Of a stretch of DNA of 11,319 nt, positions 5,632 through 11,319 are shown in pieces (position 1 is the first letter of the stretch; the number at the start of each line of letters is the position of its first letter). Location: contig JAYSFC010000120.1 of assembly GCA_041913505.1 (NCBI GenBank), positions 1-11,319 of the forward strand, read 5' to 3'. Source of the stretch: JAYSFC01 sp041913505 (GTDB lineage: Bacteria > Pseudomonadota > Gammaproteobacteria > Burkholderiales > Burkholderiaceae_C). A model generated the notes under the pieces. The model was not told where the DNA came from, searched no databases, and saw only the letters and a program-made list of their open reading frames with translations. The position numbers were made by a program, and so were the translations under genes.

Positions 5632-5687
5632 CCGTTACAAACGGCGGGCGGCGGTGCCGCCCGGGCTGTTTGCCTGAAGGGTCAGGC
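5632..5687 (-). other. Series of three stem-loops in the rpsT stop/3' region
   Basis: Three back-to-back perfect inverted repeats lie between the rpsT stop and its terminator. These are GCCTGA/TCAGGC around a 4-nt loop (5672-5687, containing the stop codon), CGGGCGGC/GCCGCCCG around GGT (5645-5663), and CCGTT/AACGG around ACA (5632-5644). Together with the terminator they would give the rpsT mRNA a heavily structured 3' end, plausibly protecting it from exonucleases. Role inferred. Confidence 0.6.
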
Positions 5688-5981
5688 GGCCAGAGCCAGG
5701 GCTTTCACCTTGGCGGACAGGCGGCTCTTGTCGCGAGCAGCCTTGTTCTTGTGGAAGATGCCCTTGTCGGCGATCGTGTCGAGCACGGATTGGGCCTTGG
5801 CGAAGAGTTCGGTCGCCTTGGTCTTGTCGCCAGACAGAACAGCCTTCTCGACGTTCTTGACGGCGGTGCGGTACTTGGAGCGCAGCGAGGTGTTGGCTGC
5901 GTTCAGCTTGACGTCCTGGCGTGCGCGCTTGCGGCCCGAGGCCAGGCGGGGGTTCTTTTTCTTTGGCTTAGCAGATGCCAT
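5682..5981 (-). CDS. rpsT: 30S ribosomal protein S20
   Basis: A 99-residue, very basic protein of the 30S subunit that binds 16S rRNA. The sequence begins ASAKPKKKNPRLASGRKRARQD and contains the S20-typical LRSKYRTAVKNVEKAV (33-48) and the ADKGIFHKNKAARDKSRLSAKV block (71-92). Length is a little above the roughly 87 residues of E. coli S20, due to a longer acidic-helix connector. The start at 5981 is fixed by AAGGAA about 9 nt upstream. It is monocistronic, with its own promoter (TATAAT at 6027-6032) and a strong terminator, and divergent from murJ, an arrangement I recall as common in this family of bacteria. The stop codon is inside a hairpin. Confidence 0.97.
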   Translation of the reverse strand: MASAKPKKKNPRLASGRKRARQDVKLNAANTSLRSKYRTAVKNVEKAVLSGDKTKATELFAKAQSVLDTIADKGIFHKNKAARDKSRLSAKVKALALAA

Positions 5982-6026
5982 GGTATGTGTTCCTTGTGTC
6001 TGAGGATGATGTCAGCAAAGCCGAGC

Positions 6027-6063
6027 ATTATAACCCGAAGCGTTCAAGGGCCTGCGGAGGCCC
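6027..6063 (-). promoter_or_regulatory. rpsT promoter: consensus -10 with dyad in the -35 area
   Basis: A perfect TATAAT reads on the minus strand at 6027-6032. It is followed by a GC-rich discriminator (GCTCGGC), the type found at stringently controlled ribosomal promoters. This implies a leader of about 39 nt. No consensus -35 is found at 16-18 nt; TTGAAC at 6042-6047 is only 9 nt away. A perfect inverted repeat GGGCCT-GCGG-AGGCCC (6048-6063) is centred about 26 bp upstream of the -10 centre and could be a regulator site. Confidence 0.65.
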
Positions 6064-6149
6064 CTGAAGGCGGATTCGGGCAGTAAGCAGACGCAACGCA
6101 GGCAGGGGCCATGCTGGAGGGCCCTGCGGCTGCGAATACACTCCAGGCG

Positions 6150-7715
6150 GTGTCATTGTTCAAAGCCGCCTCCATCGTCTCCCTGTGGACCCTTGCCTCC
6201 CGGGTGACCGGCCTGGCCCGTGACCTGCTCATGGCGTCCATTTTCGGGGCCAACGGGTTCACCGACGCTTTTAACGTCGCGTTCCGCATTCCCAACCTCT
6301 TTCGCCGGCTGTTCGCCGAAGGGGCGTTCAGCCAGGCCTTCGTGCCCGTGCTCGCCGCCTCCAAGGCGCAGCATGGCGAGGAAGCCACGCACGGACTCAT
6401 CAACAGCGTGGCCACCGTGTTGGCCTGGGTGCTGGCGCTGACCTGTGCGATAGGCGTCGCTGGCTCGCCGCTGCTGGTGTGGCTGCTTGCAAGCGGCCTG
6501 CGGCAGAACCCCGAAAGCTACCAGGCCGCCGTCCTCATGACGCGCTGGATGTTTCCCTACATCGGTTTCATGTCGCTCGTGGCGCTGTCGGCCGGGGTGC
6601 TCAACACCTGGAAGCGCTTTGCCGTGCCGGCGGCCACGCCCGTGCTGCTCAACATCTGCATGATCGCAGCCGCCTGGCTGGGGGCACCGCAGCTGGCCGC
6701 GCGTGGCATCGAGCCCATCTACGCGATGGCGGGGGGCGTGATGCTCGGCGGTATCCTGCAACTGGCCATGCAACTGCCCGCGCTCTACCGCATGGGTCTG
6801 TTTCCGCGCATCGGCGTGACCTGGCGGGCGGTGCGCGCAGCCTATGGCGATGAGGGCGTGCGCCGTATCCTCAAGCTTATGGCGCCAGCGTTGCTGGGCG
6901 TGGGCGTGGCACAGGTGTCGCTGATGGTCAACACCCAGATCGCTTCCTACCTTGCGCCCGGCAGCGTGACTTGGCTGTTCTATGCCGACCGGCTCATGGA
7001 ATTTCCGACCGCGCTGCTTGGCGTGGCGCTCGGCGTGGTGCTTACGCCGCAGCTCGCGGCGGCCAAGGCTGCGGGCGACAGCGAGCGCTACTCGGCCATG
7101 CTCGACTGGGGCATGCGGATCGTGGTGCTGCTGTCAGTGCCCTGCGCGGTGGGGCTGCTCACTTTTGCCGAGCCGCTGGTGGCCACGCTGTTCCATTACG
7201 GTGCGCTGCGGGACAGCGATGTGGCCCATATCGCCAGTGCATTGGCGGGGTATGGGGTAGGGCTGCTGGGGCTCGTGGCCATCAAGGTGCTTGCGCCCGG
7301 CTACTACGCGAGCCAGGACATCCGTACACCCGTACGGATTGCAATCGTGGTGCTTTTCATCACCCAGCTGCTGAATCTGGCCTTGGTGCCGTGGATCCAG
7401 CATGCGGGCCTCGCCCTGTCGATCGGCCTCGCCGCGCTCGTGAACGCGCTGTGGCTGCTCGTGGGGTTGCTGCGGCGCGGCAGCTACCGGCCCCAGCCCG
7501 GATGGGGCCGGTTTGGGCTGCAGGTGGTGGCCGCCAGTGCGCTCATGGCTGTATTGCTGGTGTGGGCCACACAGTATTTCGATTGGATTGGACTGCGGGC
7601 CCACAGCGGCCAGCGCGCGGCCCTGCTTGCAGCAATCTTGGTGGCGGCCATGGTGCTCTACTTTGGGGCACTCTGGGCGGCGGGTCTCAAGCTGCGGCAG
7701 CTGCTGCGGCGCTGA
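6150..7715 (+). CDS. murJ: Lipid II flippase MurJ (MviN)
   Basis: An inner-membrane flippase that moves lipid II across the membrane for peptidoglycan synthesis; MOP superfamily, with about 14 hydrophobic segments across 521 residues. I choose the GTG at 6150 (MSLFKAASIVSLWTLASRVTG). With it, the essential N-terminal residues fall at exactly the E. coli MurJ positions: Arg18, Arg24, Asp39 and Arg52, in SRVTGLARD, FTDAF and NLFRR. The later cavity motif YADRLMEFP (278-286) carries the conserved Arg281, equivalent to E. coli Arg270. An in-frame ATG at 6111 would add 13 residues (MLEGPAAANTLQA) and has a G-rich stretch just upstream, so it cannot be excluded. The gene is divergent from rpsT and is followed after 57 nt by the SirB1-family gene. 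It is intact. Confidence 0.96.
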   Translation: MSLFKAASIVSLWTLASRVTGLARDLLMASIFGANGFTDAFNVAFRIPNLFRRLFAEGAFSQAFVPVLAASKAQHGEEATHGLINSVATVLAWVLALTCAIGVAGSPLLVWLLASGLRQNPESYQAAVLMTRWMFPYIGFMSLVALSAGVLNTWKRFAVPAATPVLLNICMIAAAWLGAPQLAARGIEPIYAMAGGVMLGGILQLAMQLPALYRMGLFPRIGVTWRAVRAAYGDEGVRRILKLMAPALLGVGVAQVSLMVNTQIASYLAPGSVTWLFYADRLMEFPTALLGVALGVVLTPQLAAAKAAGDSERYSAMLDWGMRIVVLLSVPCAVGLLTFAEPLVATLFHYGALRDSDVAHIASALAGYGVGLLGLVAIKVLAPGYYASQDIRTPVRIAIVVLFITQLLNLALVPWIQHAGLALSIGLAALVNALWLLVGLLRRGSYRPQPGWGRFGLQVVAASALMAVLLVWATQYFDWIGLRAHSGQRAALLAAILVAAMVLYFGALWAAGLKLRQLLRR

Positions 7716-7737
7716 GGTGTGGCGTGCAGGCGTTGGC

Positions 7738-7766
7738 TTGACGCCGTAGGTAACGCGTCTTACAAC
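7738..7766 (+). promoter_or_regulatory. Possible promoter for the SirB1-family gene, predicting a leaderless mRNA
   Basis: TTGACG (7738-7743) and TACAAC (7761-7766) are 17 nt apart. The start point predicted about 7 nt downstream falls on the ATG at 7773. There is no Shine-Dalgarno before that ATG, which fits a leaderless message. The -10 is weak. Confidence 0.35.
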
Positions 7767-7772
7767 CAGCCC

Positions 7773-8624
7773 ATGACGCTGAGCTATTCCGTTCCGACCG
7801 CGCTCGAGTATTTCGCGGCGCTGGTGCAGAGCGACGAGCACTTTCCACTGCTCGAAGCCGCTGCCTGCATTGCCCACGATGAGTACCCCGATCTCGATGT
7901 GCAGCAGTTGCTGGGCGATGTAGACCAATTGCTCGCACGCGTGCGCCGCCGCCTTGCGCCCGACGCGCCGGCCTTGCAGCGCCTGCGGGTGCTCAATCAG
8001 TTCTTCTATGGCGACTTGGGCTTCGGCGGTAACCTCAACAACTACTACGACCCCGAGAACAGCTACCTGAACGCTGTACTGCGCACGCGCCGGGGCATTC
8101 CGATTTCGCTCGCGGTGCTGTGGATGGAACTGGCACAGGGGCTGGGGCTGCATGTGCGCGGTATCGGGTTTCCGGGGCACTTCATGGTCAAGGCGCTGCT
8201 GCCCAAGGGGCAGGCGGTGTTGGACCCCTTGACGGGCCAGTCGCTCTCGCGCGAGGAGCTCACGGAGCGGCTGGAGCCCTACAAGCATGGTGGCAGCCTC
8301 ATGGGGGGCTACGACGTACCGCTGGGGCTGTTCCTGCAGGCCGCCACGCCGCGCGAGATCCTCGCGCGCATGCTGCGCAACCTCAAGGAGATCCACCAGT
8401 CGCAACAGGACGGCCAGCGCCTCCTGGCGGTGCTGGACCGGCTCATCGTGCTGCAGCCCGACGCCTGGGCCGAGCGGCGCGATCGGGGGCTGCTCCATGC
8501 CGACTGCGGCCACACGCAGCAGGCCGTGGCCGACCTCGAGGCCTATATGGCCCACGCGGAGGAGGGGCTGGACAGCGATGCGATTTCCGAGCGCCTGTGG
8601 GCGCTGCGGCATTCGGGCGGCTGA
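7773..8624 (+). CDS. SirB1/YchA-family protein (transglutaminase-like domain plus TPR)
   Basis: A 283-residue cytosolic protein. The first half has the SirB1 transglutaminase-like domain: LRVLNQFFYGDLGFGGNLNNYYDPENSYLNAVLRTRRGIPISLAVLWMEL spans about 71-120, then IGFPGHFMVK (131-140) and LDPLTGQ (150-156). The His of GHF and the Asp of LDP are present, but no cysteine occupies the usual transglutaminase nucleophile site (RRGIPISLAV). As in the rest of this family, it is therefore probably not a classical transglutaminase. The C-terminal part (about 190-283) holds TPR-like helices (NLKEIHQSQQDGQRLLAVLDRLIVLQPDA...). The start at 7773 follows the family's N-terminus (MTLSYSVPTALEYF); an upstream in-frame start at 7719 overlaps the murJ end region and adds an implausible peptide. 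Function is unknown; the E. coli relative neighbours prfA/prmC and kdsA. It converges with the transporter gene, 14 nt apart, sharing a small hairpin (CCCGC/GCGGG, 8631-8649). Confidence 0.88.
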   Translation: MTLSYSVPTALEYFAALVQSDEHFPLLEAAACIAHDEYPDLDVQQLLGDVDQLLARVRRRLAPDAPALQRLRVLNQFFYGDLGFGGNLNNYYDPENSYLNAVLRTRRGIPISLAVLWMELAQGLGLHVRGIGFPGHFMVKALLPKGQAVLDPLTGQSLSREELTERLEPYKHGGSLMGGYDVPLGLFLQAATPREILARMLRNLKEIHQSQQDGQRLLAVLDRLIVLQPDAWAERRDRGLLHADCGHTQQAVADLEAYMAHAEEGLDSDAISERLWALRHSGG

Positions 8625-8638
8625 CGCAATCCCGCTGA

Positions 8639-9673
8639 TCAGTCGCGGGTGCTGCGCAGGGCCAGCACAGCGGCGATGCAGGTGAAAAGCACCAGCACCA
8701 CCACGATCACCCAGAAGCCGTGCCCGTTGTCCGCCAGCGGGATGCCGCCCACGTTCATGCCAAACAGGCCGGTGAGGATGTTGATCGGCAGGGCTAGTAC
8801 CGTGACTACCGTGAGCACGAACAGGCTGCGGCCGTTGGCTTCTTGCACGATAGCCGCCACCTCCTCCTGCAACAGCTTGATGCGTTCCTGCAGGCCCTGC
8901 ATGTCGCGCAGCACCACGGAAAACTCCTCGGAGGCATCCCGCAGCTCCTGCGCATCGTCCTCGGTGATCCAGGCGGGTGGGCGCTGCAGCAGCCGGAACA
9001 GCGCGGCCGGCTCGGGGGCCAACAGGCGTTGCAGGCGTACCAGCAGCCGGCGCAGCACGCCCAGGCGCGCGCGCTTGTGGTCCAGGCGGCCGGAGAGCAT
9101 TTCGTCCTCGACGCGGTCGATGCGCTGCGTGACGCCACGCACGATGTCCACGAGCCCGTCGGCCTGGGTGCGCATCAACTGCTCCAGCAGAGCGGCACTC
9201 GAGCGCGGCGAGTGTCCATCGCGCACGGCCGTGCGCAGGGCGTCCACCGAGCGCAGGGGCTGGGTGCGCGCCGTGATGACGAGGCGCGGCGTGACGCCGA
9301 TCCACAGGGTGGCTACGTCGAGGGGCTCGAACGCGAAGTCGAAATGCACATCGTTGAGTACGGCGATCAGCGTATCGTCGTCACGCTCGATGCGTGTGGA
9401 GTGCGAGCCTTCGTGCAGGGCCTCGAAGAAGGTGCCTGGGAGGGCCGCGTGCCGCTCGATCCAGCGCTCGGCCTGTGCGTGGCTGAGGTTGAAGTGCAGC
9501 CACAGGAACGCGCCCCGTGCCGCATCGCCGGGGCGGGGGTAGGCCTTGAGCCATTCGGCAGCCTGGGCCGAATCGATGGCCTGCACGGGCATGCCATCGC
9601 CCAGCAGATAGCCGCAGATCAGGCCCGCCGCGTCGCCACCATAGAGGGGACTGTGGGCATCGGATGTCGTCAT
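8639..9673 (-). CDS. ZntB/CorA-family divalent cation transporter
   Basis: A 344-residue inner-membrane protein of the 2-TM GxN (CorA) family. A long cytosolic N-terminal domain (1-280) ends in an extended helix (QRIDRVEDEM ... RLQRLLAPEP ... LQERIKLLQEEVAAIVQEANG). Two membrane helices at about 284-304 and 320-340 follow, and the signature Gly305-Met306-Asn307 is in GLFGMNVGGIPLADNGHGFW. The loop after GMN, with VGGIP, resembles ZntB (zinc) proteins more than Mg2+-type CorA (which has YGMNF...MPE). Zinc or another divalent ion is thus the better guess. These proteins work as homopentamers. The start at 9673 has no Shine-Dalgarno of its own and overlaps the stop of a 12-codon upstream ORF by ATGA, so translation may be coupled. 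It is divergent from ppk2 and convergent with the SirB1-family gene. Confidence 0.92.
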   Translation of the reverse strand: MTTSDAHSPLYGGDAAGLICGYLLGDGMPVQAIDSAQAAEWLKAYPRPGDAARGAFLWLHFNLSHAQAERWIERHAALPGTFFEALHEGSHSTRIERDDDTLIAVLNDVHFDFAFEPLDVATLWIGVTPRLVITARTQPLRSVDALRTAVRDGHSPRSSAALLEQLMRTQADGLVDIVRGVTQRIDRVEDEMLSGRLDHKRARLGVLRRLLVRLQRLLAPEPAALFRLLQRPPAWITEDDAQELRDASEEFSVVLRDMQGLQERIKLLQEEVAAIVQEANGRSLFVLTVVTVLALPINILTGLFGMNVGGIPLADNGHGFWVIVVVLVLFTCIAAVLALRSTRD

Positions 9674-9708
9674 GGAGCAGGGCAGGGCGAAGAAGGGACG
9701 GCGGCCAT
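9670..9708 (-). CDS. 12-codon leader ORF overlapping the transporter start (ATGA)
   Basis: On the minus strand, an ATG at 9708 with a good AAGGAA ribosome-binding site 5 nt upstream opens MAAVPSSPCPAP. It ends at a TGA that overlaps the ATG of the transporter gene. The frames differ, so this is not an extension of the transporter. The 13 nt around the ribosome-binding site are identical to those in front of rpsT. A leader peptide coupling translation to the transporter is a reasonable inference; its sequence suggests no metal-binding motif beyond one Cys. Confidence 0.45.
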   Translation of the reverse strand: MAAVPSSPCPAP

Positions 9709-9722
9709 GGTGTTCCTTGTGT

Positions 9723-9741
9723 GTGACGAATGCGTGACGAT
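9723..9741 (-). promoter_or_regulatory. Weak Pho-box-like repeat on the minus strand
   Basis: Read on the minus strand: TCGTCAC, spacer GCAT, TCGTCAC. This is an 11-bp-period direct repeat with the GTCA core of a PhoB half-site in each unit, oriented towards the transporter gene. It matches the consensus CTGTCAT much less well than the site at 9750-9767. The repeat is a direct observation; PhoB binding is conjecture. Confidence 0.35.
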
Positions 9742-9749
9742 GTGCGGAA

Positions 9750-9767
9750 TTGTCATGTTCATGTCAT
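9750..9767 (+). promoter_or_regulatory. Putative Pho box upstream of ppk2
   Basis: TTGTCAT (9750-9756), a 4-nt spacer GTTC, and ATGTCAT (9761-9767) form two heptamers with an 11-bp period. They match 12 of 14 positions of the PhoB half-site pair CTGTCAT-N4-CTGTCAT. The site is 41 nt before the chosen ppk2 ATG, in the place of a -35 element as expected for PhoB-activated promoters. Control of a polyphosphate enzyme by phosphate starvation makes biological sense. Confidence 0.6.
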
Positions 9768-9808
9768 GCATGCGCGCAACCATGGCACTTCATTCGCCCA
9801 ACCCTGCT

Positions 9809-10723
9809 ATGCCGTTTTCTTCCTCGATTGACGCCAATGAACTGATGCAGCGCATAGCCAACGATCTCATCGATAGCTATGACGAAGAACTCGAGCTGGA
9901 GATTGAAGACCGCCAGGTGACCGAGGACGGGGTGGTCGAGGTCACGGACAAGCAGGCGCGCCAGGCCTACTTTCGTGAGCTGTTCCGCCTGCAGGGCGAG
10001 CTGGTCAAACTGCAGGATTGGGTGCAGGCACACCGCCAGAAGGTCATCATCCTGTTCGAGGGCCGCGATGCTGCCGGCAAGGGTGGCGTCATCAAGCGGA
10101 TCACGCAGCGGCTGAATCCGCGCGTGGCCCGCGTGGCAGCGTTGCCCGCGCCCAACGACCGGGAACGCACGCAGTGGTACTTCCAGCGCTATGTGGCACA
10201 TCTGCCCGCAGCGGGCGAGATGGTGCTGTTTGACCGCAGCTGGTACAACCGCGCGGGCGTGGAGCGTGTGATGGGGTTTTGCTCCGACGACGAGTACGAA
10301 GAGTTCTTCCGCACCGTGCCCGAGTTCGAGAAGATGCTCGTGCGCTCGGGTATCCGGCTCATCAAGTACTGGTTCTCGATCACCGATGAGGAGCAGCACC
10401 TGCGCTTTCTGGGCCGCATCCACGATCCGCTCAAGCAGTGGAAACTCAGCCCCATGGACCTCGAAAGCCGCAAGCGCTGGGAGGAATACACCAAGGCCAA
10501 GGAGGTGATGCTGGAGCGCACTCACATCCCTGAAGCGCCCTGGTGGGTGGTGCAGGCCGTGGACAAAAAGAAGGCACGGCTCAACTGCATCACGCACCTG
10601 CTGAGGCAGATCCCCTACCAGGAGGTGGAGCACCCGAACGTAGTGCTGCCCGCGCGGGTGCGCCACCCGGACTACCTGCGCCAGCCCGTGCCCGACAGCA
10701 TGATCGTGCCCGAGGTCTTCTGA
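9809..10723 (+). CDS. ppk2: Polyphosphate kinase 2 (PPK2 family, single domain)
   Basis: A cytosolic kinase that transfers phosphate between polyphosphate and nucleotides (NDP or NMP, depending on the subclass). The 304 residues contain a single PPK2 domain. Walker A GRDAAGKGG is at 85-93, the PNDRERTQWYFQRYVAHLP segment at 115-133, and the Walker B/lid block LFDRSWYNRAGVERVMGF at 140-157. Then come WFSITDEEQHLRFLGRIHDPLKQWKLSPMD (188-217) and the C-terminal WWVVQAVDKKKARLN. The acidic N-terminal stretch (SYDEELELEIEDRQVTEDG) and length fit class I PPK2 enzymes, which favour NDP phosphorylation; the subclass is inference. Of the in-frame ATGs at 9782 and 9809, I prefer 9809 because a Pho-box promoter would start transcription near 9790. 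Neither has a clear Shine-Dalgarno. The long upstream open frame is only antisense to the transporter gene. Confidence 0.95.
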   Translation: MPFSSSIDANELMQRIANDLIDSYDEELELEIEDRQVTEDGVVEVTDKQARQAYFRELFRLQGELVKLQDWVQAHRQKVIILFEGRDAAGKGGVIKRITQRLNPRVARVAALPAPNDRERTQWYFQRYVAHLPAAGEMVLFDRSWYNRAGVERVMGFCSDDEYEEFFRTVPEFEKMLVRSGIRLIKYWFSITDEEQHLRFLGRIHDPLKQWKLSPMDLESRKRWEEYTKAKEVMLERTHIPEAPWWVVQAVDKKKARLNCITHLLRQIPYQEVEHPNVVLPARVRHPDYLRQPVPDSMIVPEVF

Positions 10724-10755
10724 CCGGCAGTCGGGCCGGGGTGGCGGTGGAGTGC

Positions 10756-11145
10756 TCAGGCGGCCTTGACGGCCAGTACGGGGCAGGGGACGGTCATGAG
10801 GATTTCCTGGGCCATGCTGCCCAGAAGCAGCTTGCCCACGGCGGTGCGCTTGCGCAGTCCGATCACCAGAACGGACACCTGCAGAGAGTCGACCAAACCC
10901 AGGATCTCGTCGATCGTGCTGTTGCCGCGCACGAACTGCTTGAATTCGGCCTGGATGGGTAGCGTGGCCAGGCGCTCTTCGACGCGCTCAACTTCATAGC
11001 CGTTGACGATGGCGTCGTCCGGCCCTCCGCCGGGGCCTGCGTTGATGATCACGAGACGCTCATTGCGGCGTGTGGCGATTTCGATCCCTTTGTCCAGCGC
11101 GGCCCGGCCTTCTGGGCGGGCAACGTAGGCGACGAGAATGGTCAT
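10756..11145 (-). CDS. Universal stress protein (UspA family), single domain
   Basis: A 129-residue cytosolic Usp-fold protein, starting MTILVAYVARPEGRAALDKGIEIATRR, with the typical first strand and helix. The C-terminal block VLVIGLRKRTAVGKLLLGSMAQEILMTVPCPVLAVK (93-127) carries the nucleotide-loop region. The ATP-binding pattern G-x2-G-x9-G-S is present except that the second Gly is Lys99 (Gly96-Leu-Arg-Lys), with Gly109-Ser110 conserved. Nucleotide binding is therefore possible but not assured. AAGGAAG about 7 nt before the ATG at 11145 fixes the start. It is convergent with ppk2, with only 32 nt between the stops and a weak 5-bp CCGGC/GCCGG hairpin (10724-10739). Its specific stress is unknown. 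Confidence 0.93.
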   Translation of the reverse strand: MTILVAYVARPEGRAALDKGIEIATRRNERLVIINAGPGGGPDDAIVNGYEVERVEERLATLPIQAEFKQFVRGNSTIDEILGLVDSLQVSVLVIGLRKRTAVGKLLLGSMAQEILMTVPCPVLAVKAA

Positions 11146-11319
11146 GCGTTGTCTTCCTTGCTGTGGGGTAAGTGAATAGCGGTGCGCCATTGCGCACCTG
11201 TTCAGGATAGCCCAACGCCATCGCATTTTCCATGCGGCATACCCGGGGTGGTGCGGAAACGCGTTTAGGGCAACGCTGAACAAGCCGTCGTAATTTGCTA
11301 TGCGGCACTGAACGACGCA
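11146..11319 (-). promoter_or_regulatory. Upstream region of the universal stress gene with a 7-bp perfect dyad
   Basis: This holds the leader and promoter of the Usp gene and runs off the window edge. The clearest element is GGTGCGC-CATT-GCGCACC at 11181-11198, a perfect 7-bp inverted repeat 36 nt before the ATG. It would form either an operator or a stable leader hairpin. I see no convincing -10/-35 pair and no gene in the remaining bases. Confidence 0.45.

Noticed and set aside
5511..6086. Plus-strand frames of 191 and 128 codons across rpsT
   Set aside because: They cross the terminator, the rpsT hairpins and rpsT itself in antisense; S20 is unmistakable on the other strand.
7134..9305. 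Very long open frame (723 codons) on the minus strand
   Set aside because: It runs antisense through murJ and the SirB1-family gene and out of frame through the transporter gene, all of which have clear family motifs. Its product is low-complexity Arg/His/Gln-rich, typical of a GC-rich shadow frame.
8843..9808. 322-codon N-terminal extension of ppk2
   Set aside because: The frame is open only because it lies antisense to the transporter gene. The PPK2 domain begins after 9809, and the Pho box and promoter region lie inside the extension.
1..11319. CRISPR arrays, tRNA/rRNA genes, transposase or integrase genes
   Set aside because: I looked for repeat-spacer patterns, tRNA cloverleaf features and recombinase motifs on both strands and saw none.

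Overview
The window looks like a chromosomal segment from a high-GC betaproteobacterium, most likely Comamonadaceae (an Acidovorax/Alicycliphilus/Diaphorobacter-like organism). This rests on the strong G/C third-position bias, a DUF3579 gene beside argD, the rpsT / murJ divergent pair, and the flavour of the proteins. The taxonomic call is inference from family knowledge; no search was run.

Left flank (1-1160): the N-terminal two-fifths or so of argD (acetylornithine aminotransferase, minus strand, running off the left edge) faces a short DUF3579 gene. The DUF3579 gene has a perfect 14-bp AT-centred palindrome in its promoter region and an intrinsic terminator whose stem contains its stop codon.

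Arsenic block (about 1248-5622): a plus-strand operon arsR-arsC-aqpS-arsD-arsA-DUF2703, plus a doubtful 55-residue ORF, tightly packed with ATGA overlaps and gaps of 5-13 nt after arsC. ArsR senses As(III), the thioredoxin-type ArsC reduces arsenate, ArsD and ArsA are the As(III) metallochaperone and ATPase, and the only membrane protein is an aquaglyceroporin-like channel (AqpS type). No ArsB or Acr3 pump is present. The block is bracketed by an exact 14-bp direct repeat; the right copy runs into the T-tract of the rpsT terminator. This suggests an insertion between DUF3579 and rpsT.

Right flank (5588-11319): rpsT (S20, minus strand) with an elaborate hairpin-rich 3' end; murJ (lipid II flippase, plus); a SirB1-family transglutaminase-like/TPR protein (plus); convergent with it a ZntB/CorA-like cation transporter (minus); then, divergent from the transporter, a family 2 polyphosphate kinase (plus); and finally a single-domain universal stress protein (minus). 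The transporter/PPK2 intergenic region holds a good Pho-box match facing ppk2, a weaker one on the other strand, and a 12-codon leader ORF that overlaps the transporter start by ATGA. This predicts phosphate-starvation control of polyphosphate metabolism.

The most interesting points are the pump-less ArsA/ArsD/AqpS operon with its Cys-rich DUF2703 partner, the direct repeats that bound it, the Pho boxes, the leader ORF, and the palindromic operator in front of DUF3579. Apart from the window-edge region 11146-11319 (174 bp), there are no long empty stretches; all intergenic gaps are shorter than 300 bp.
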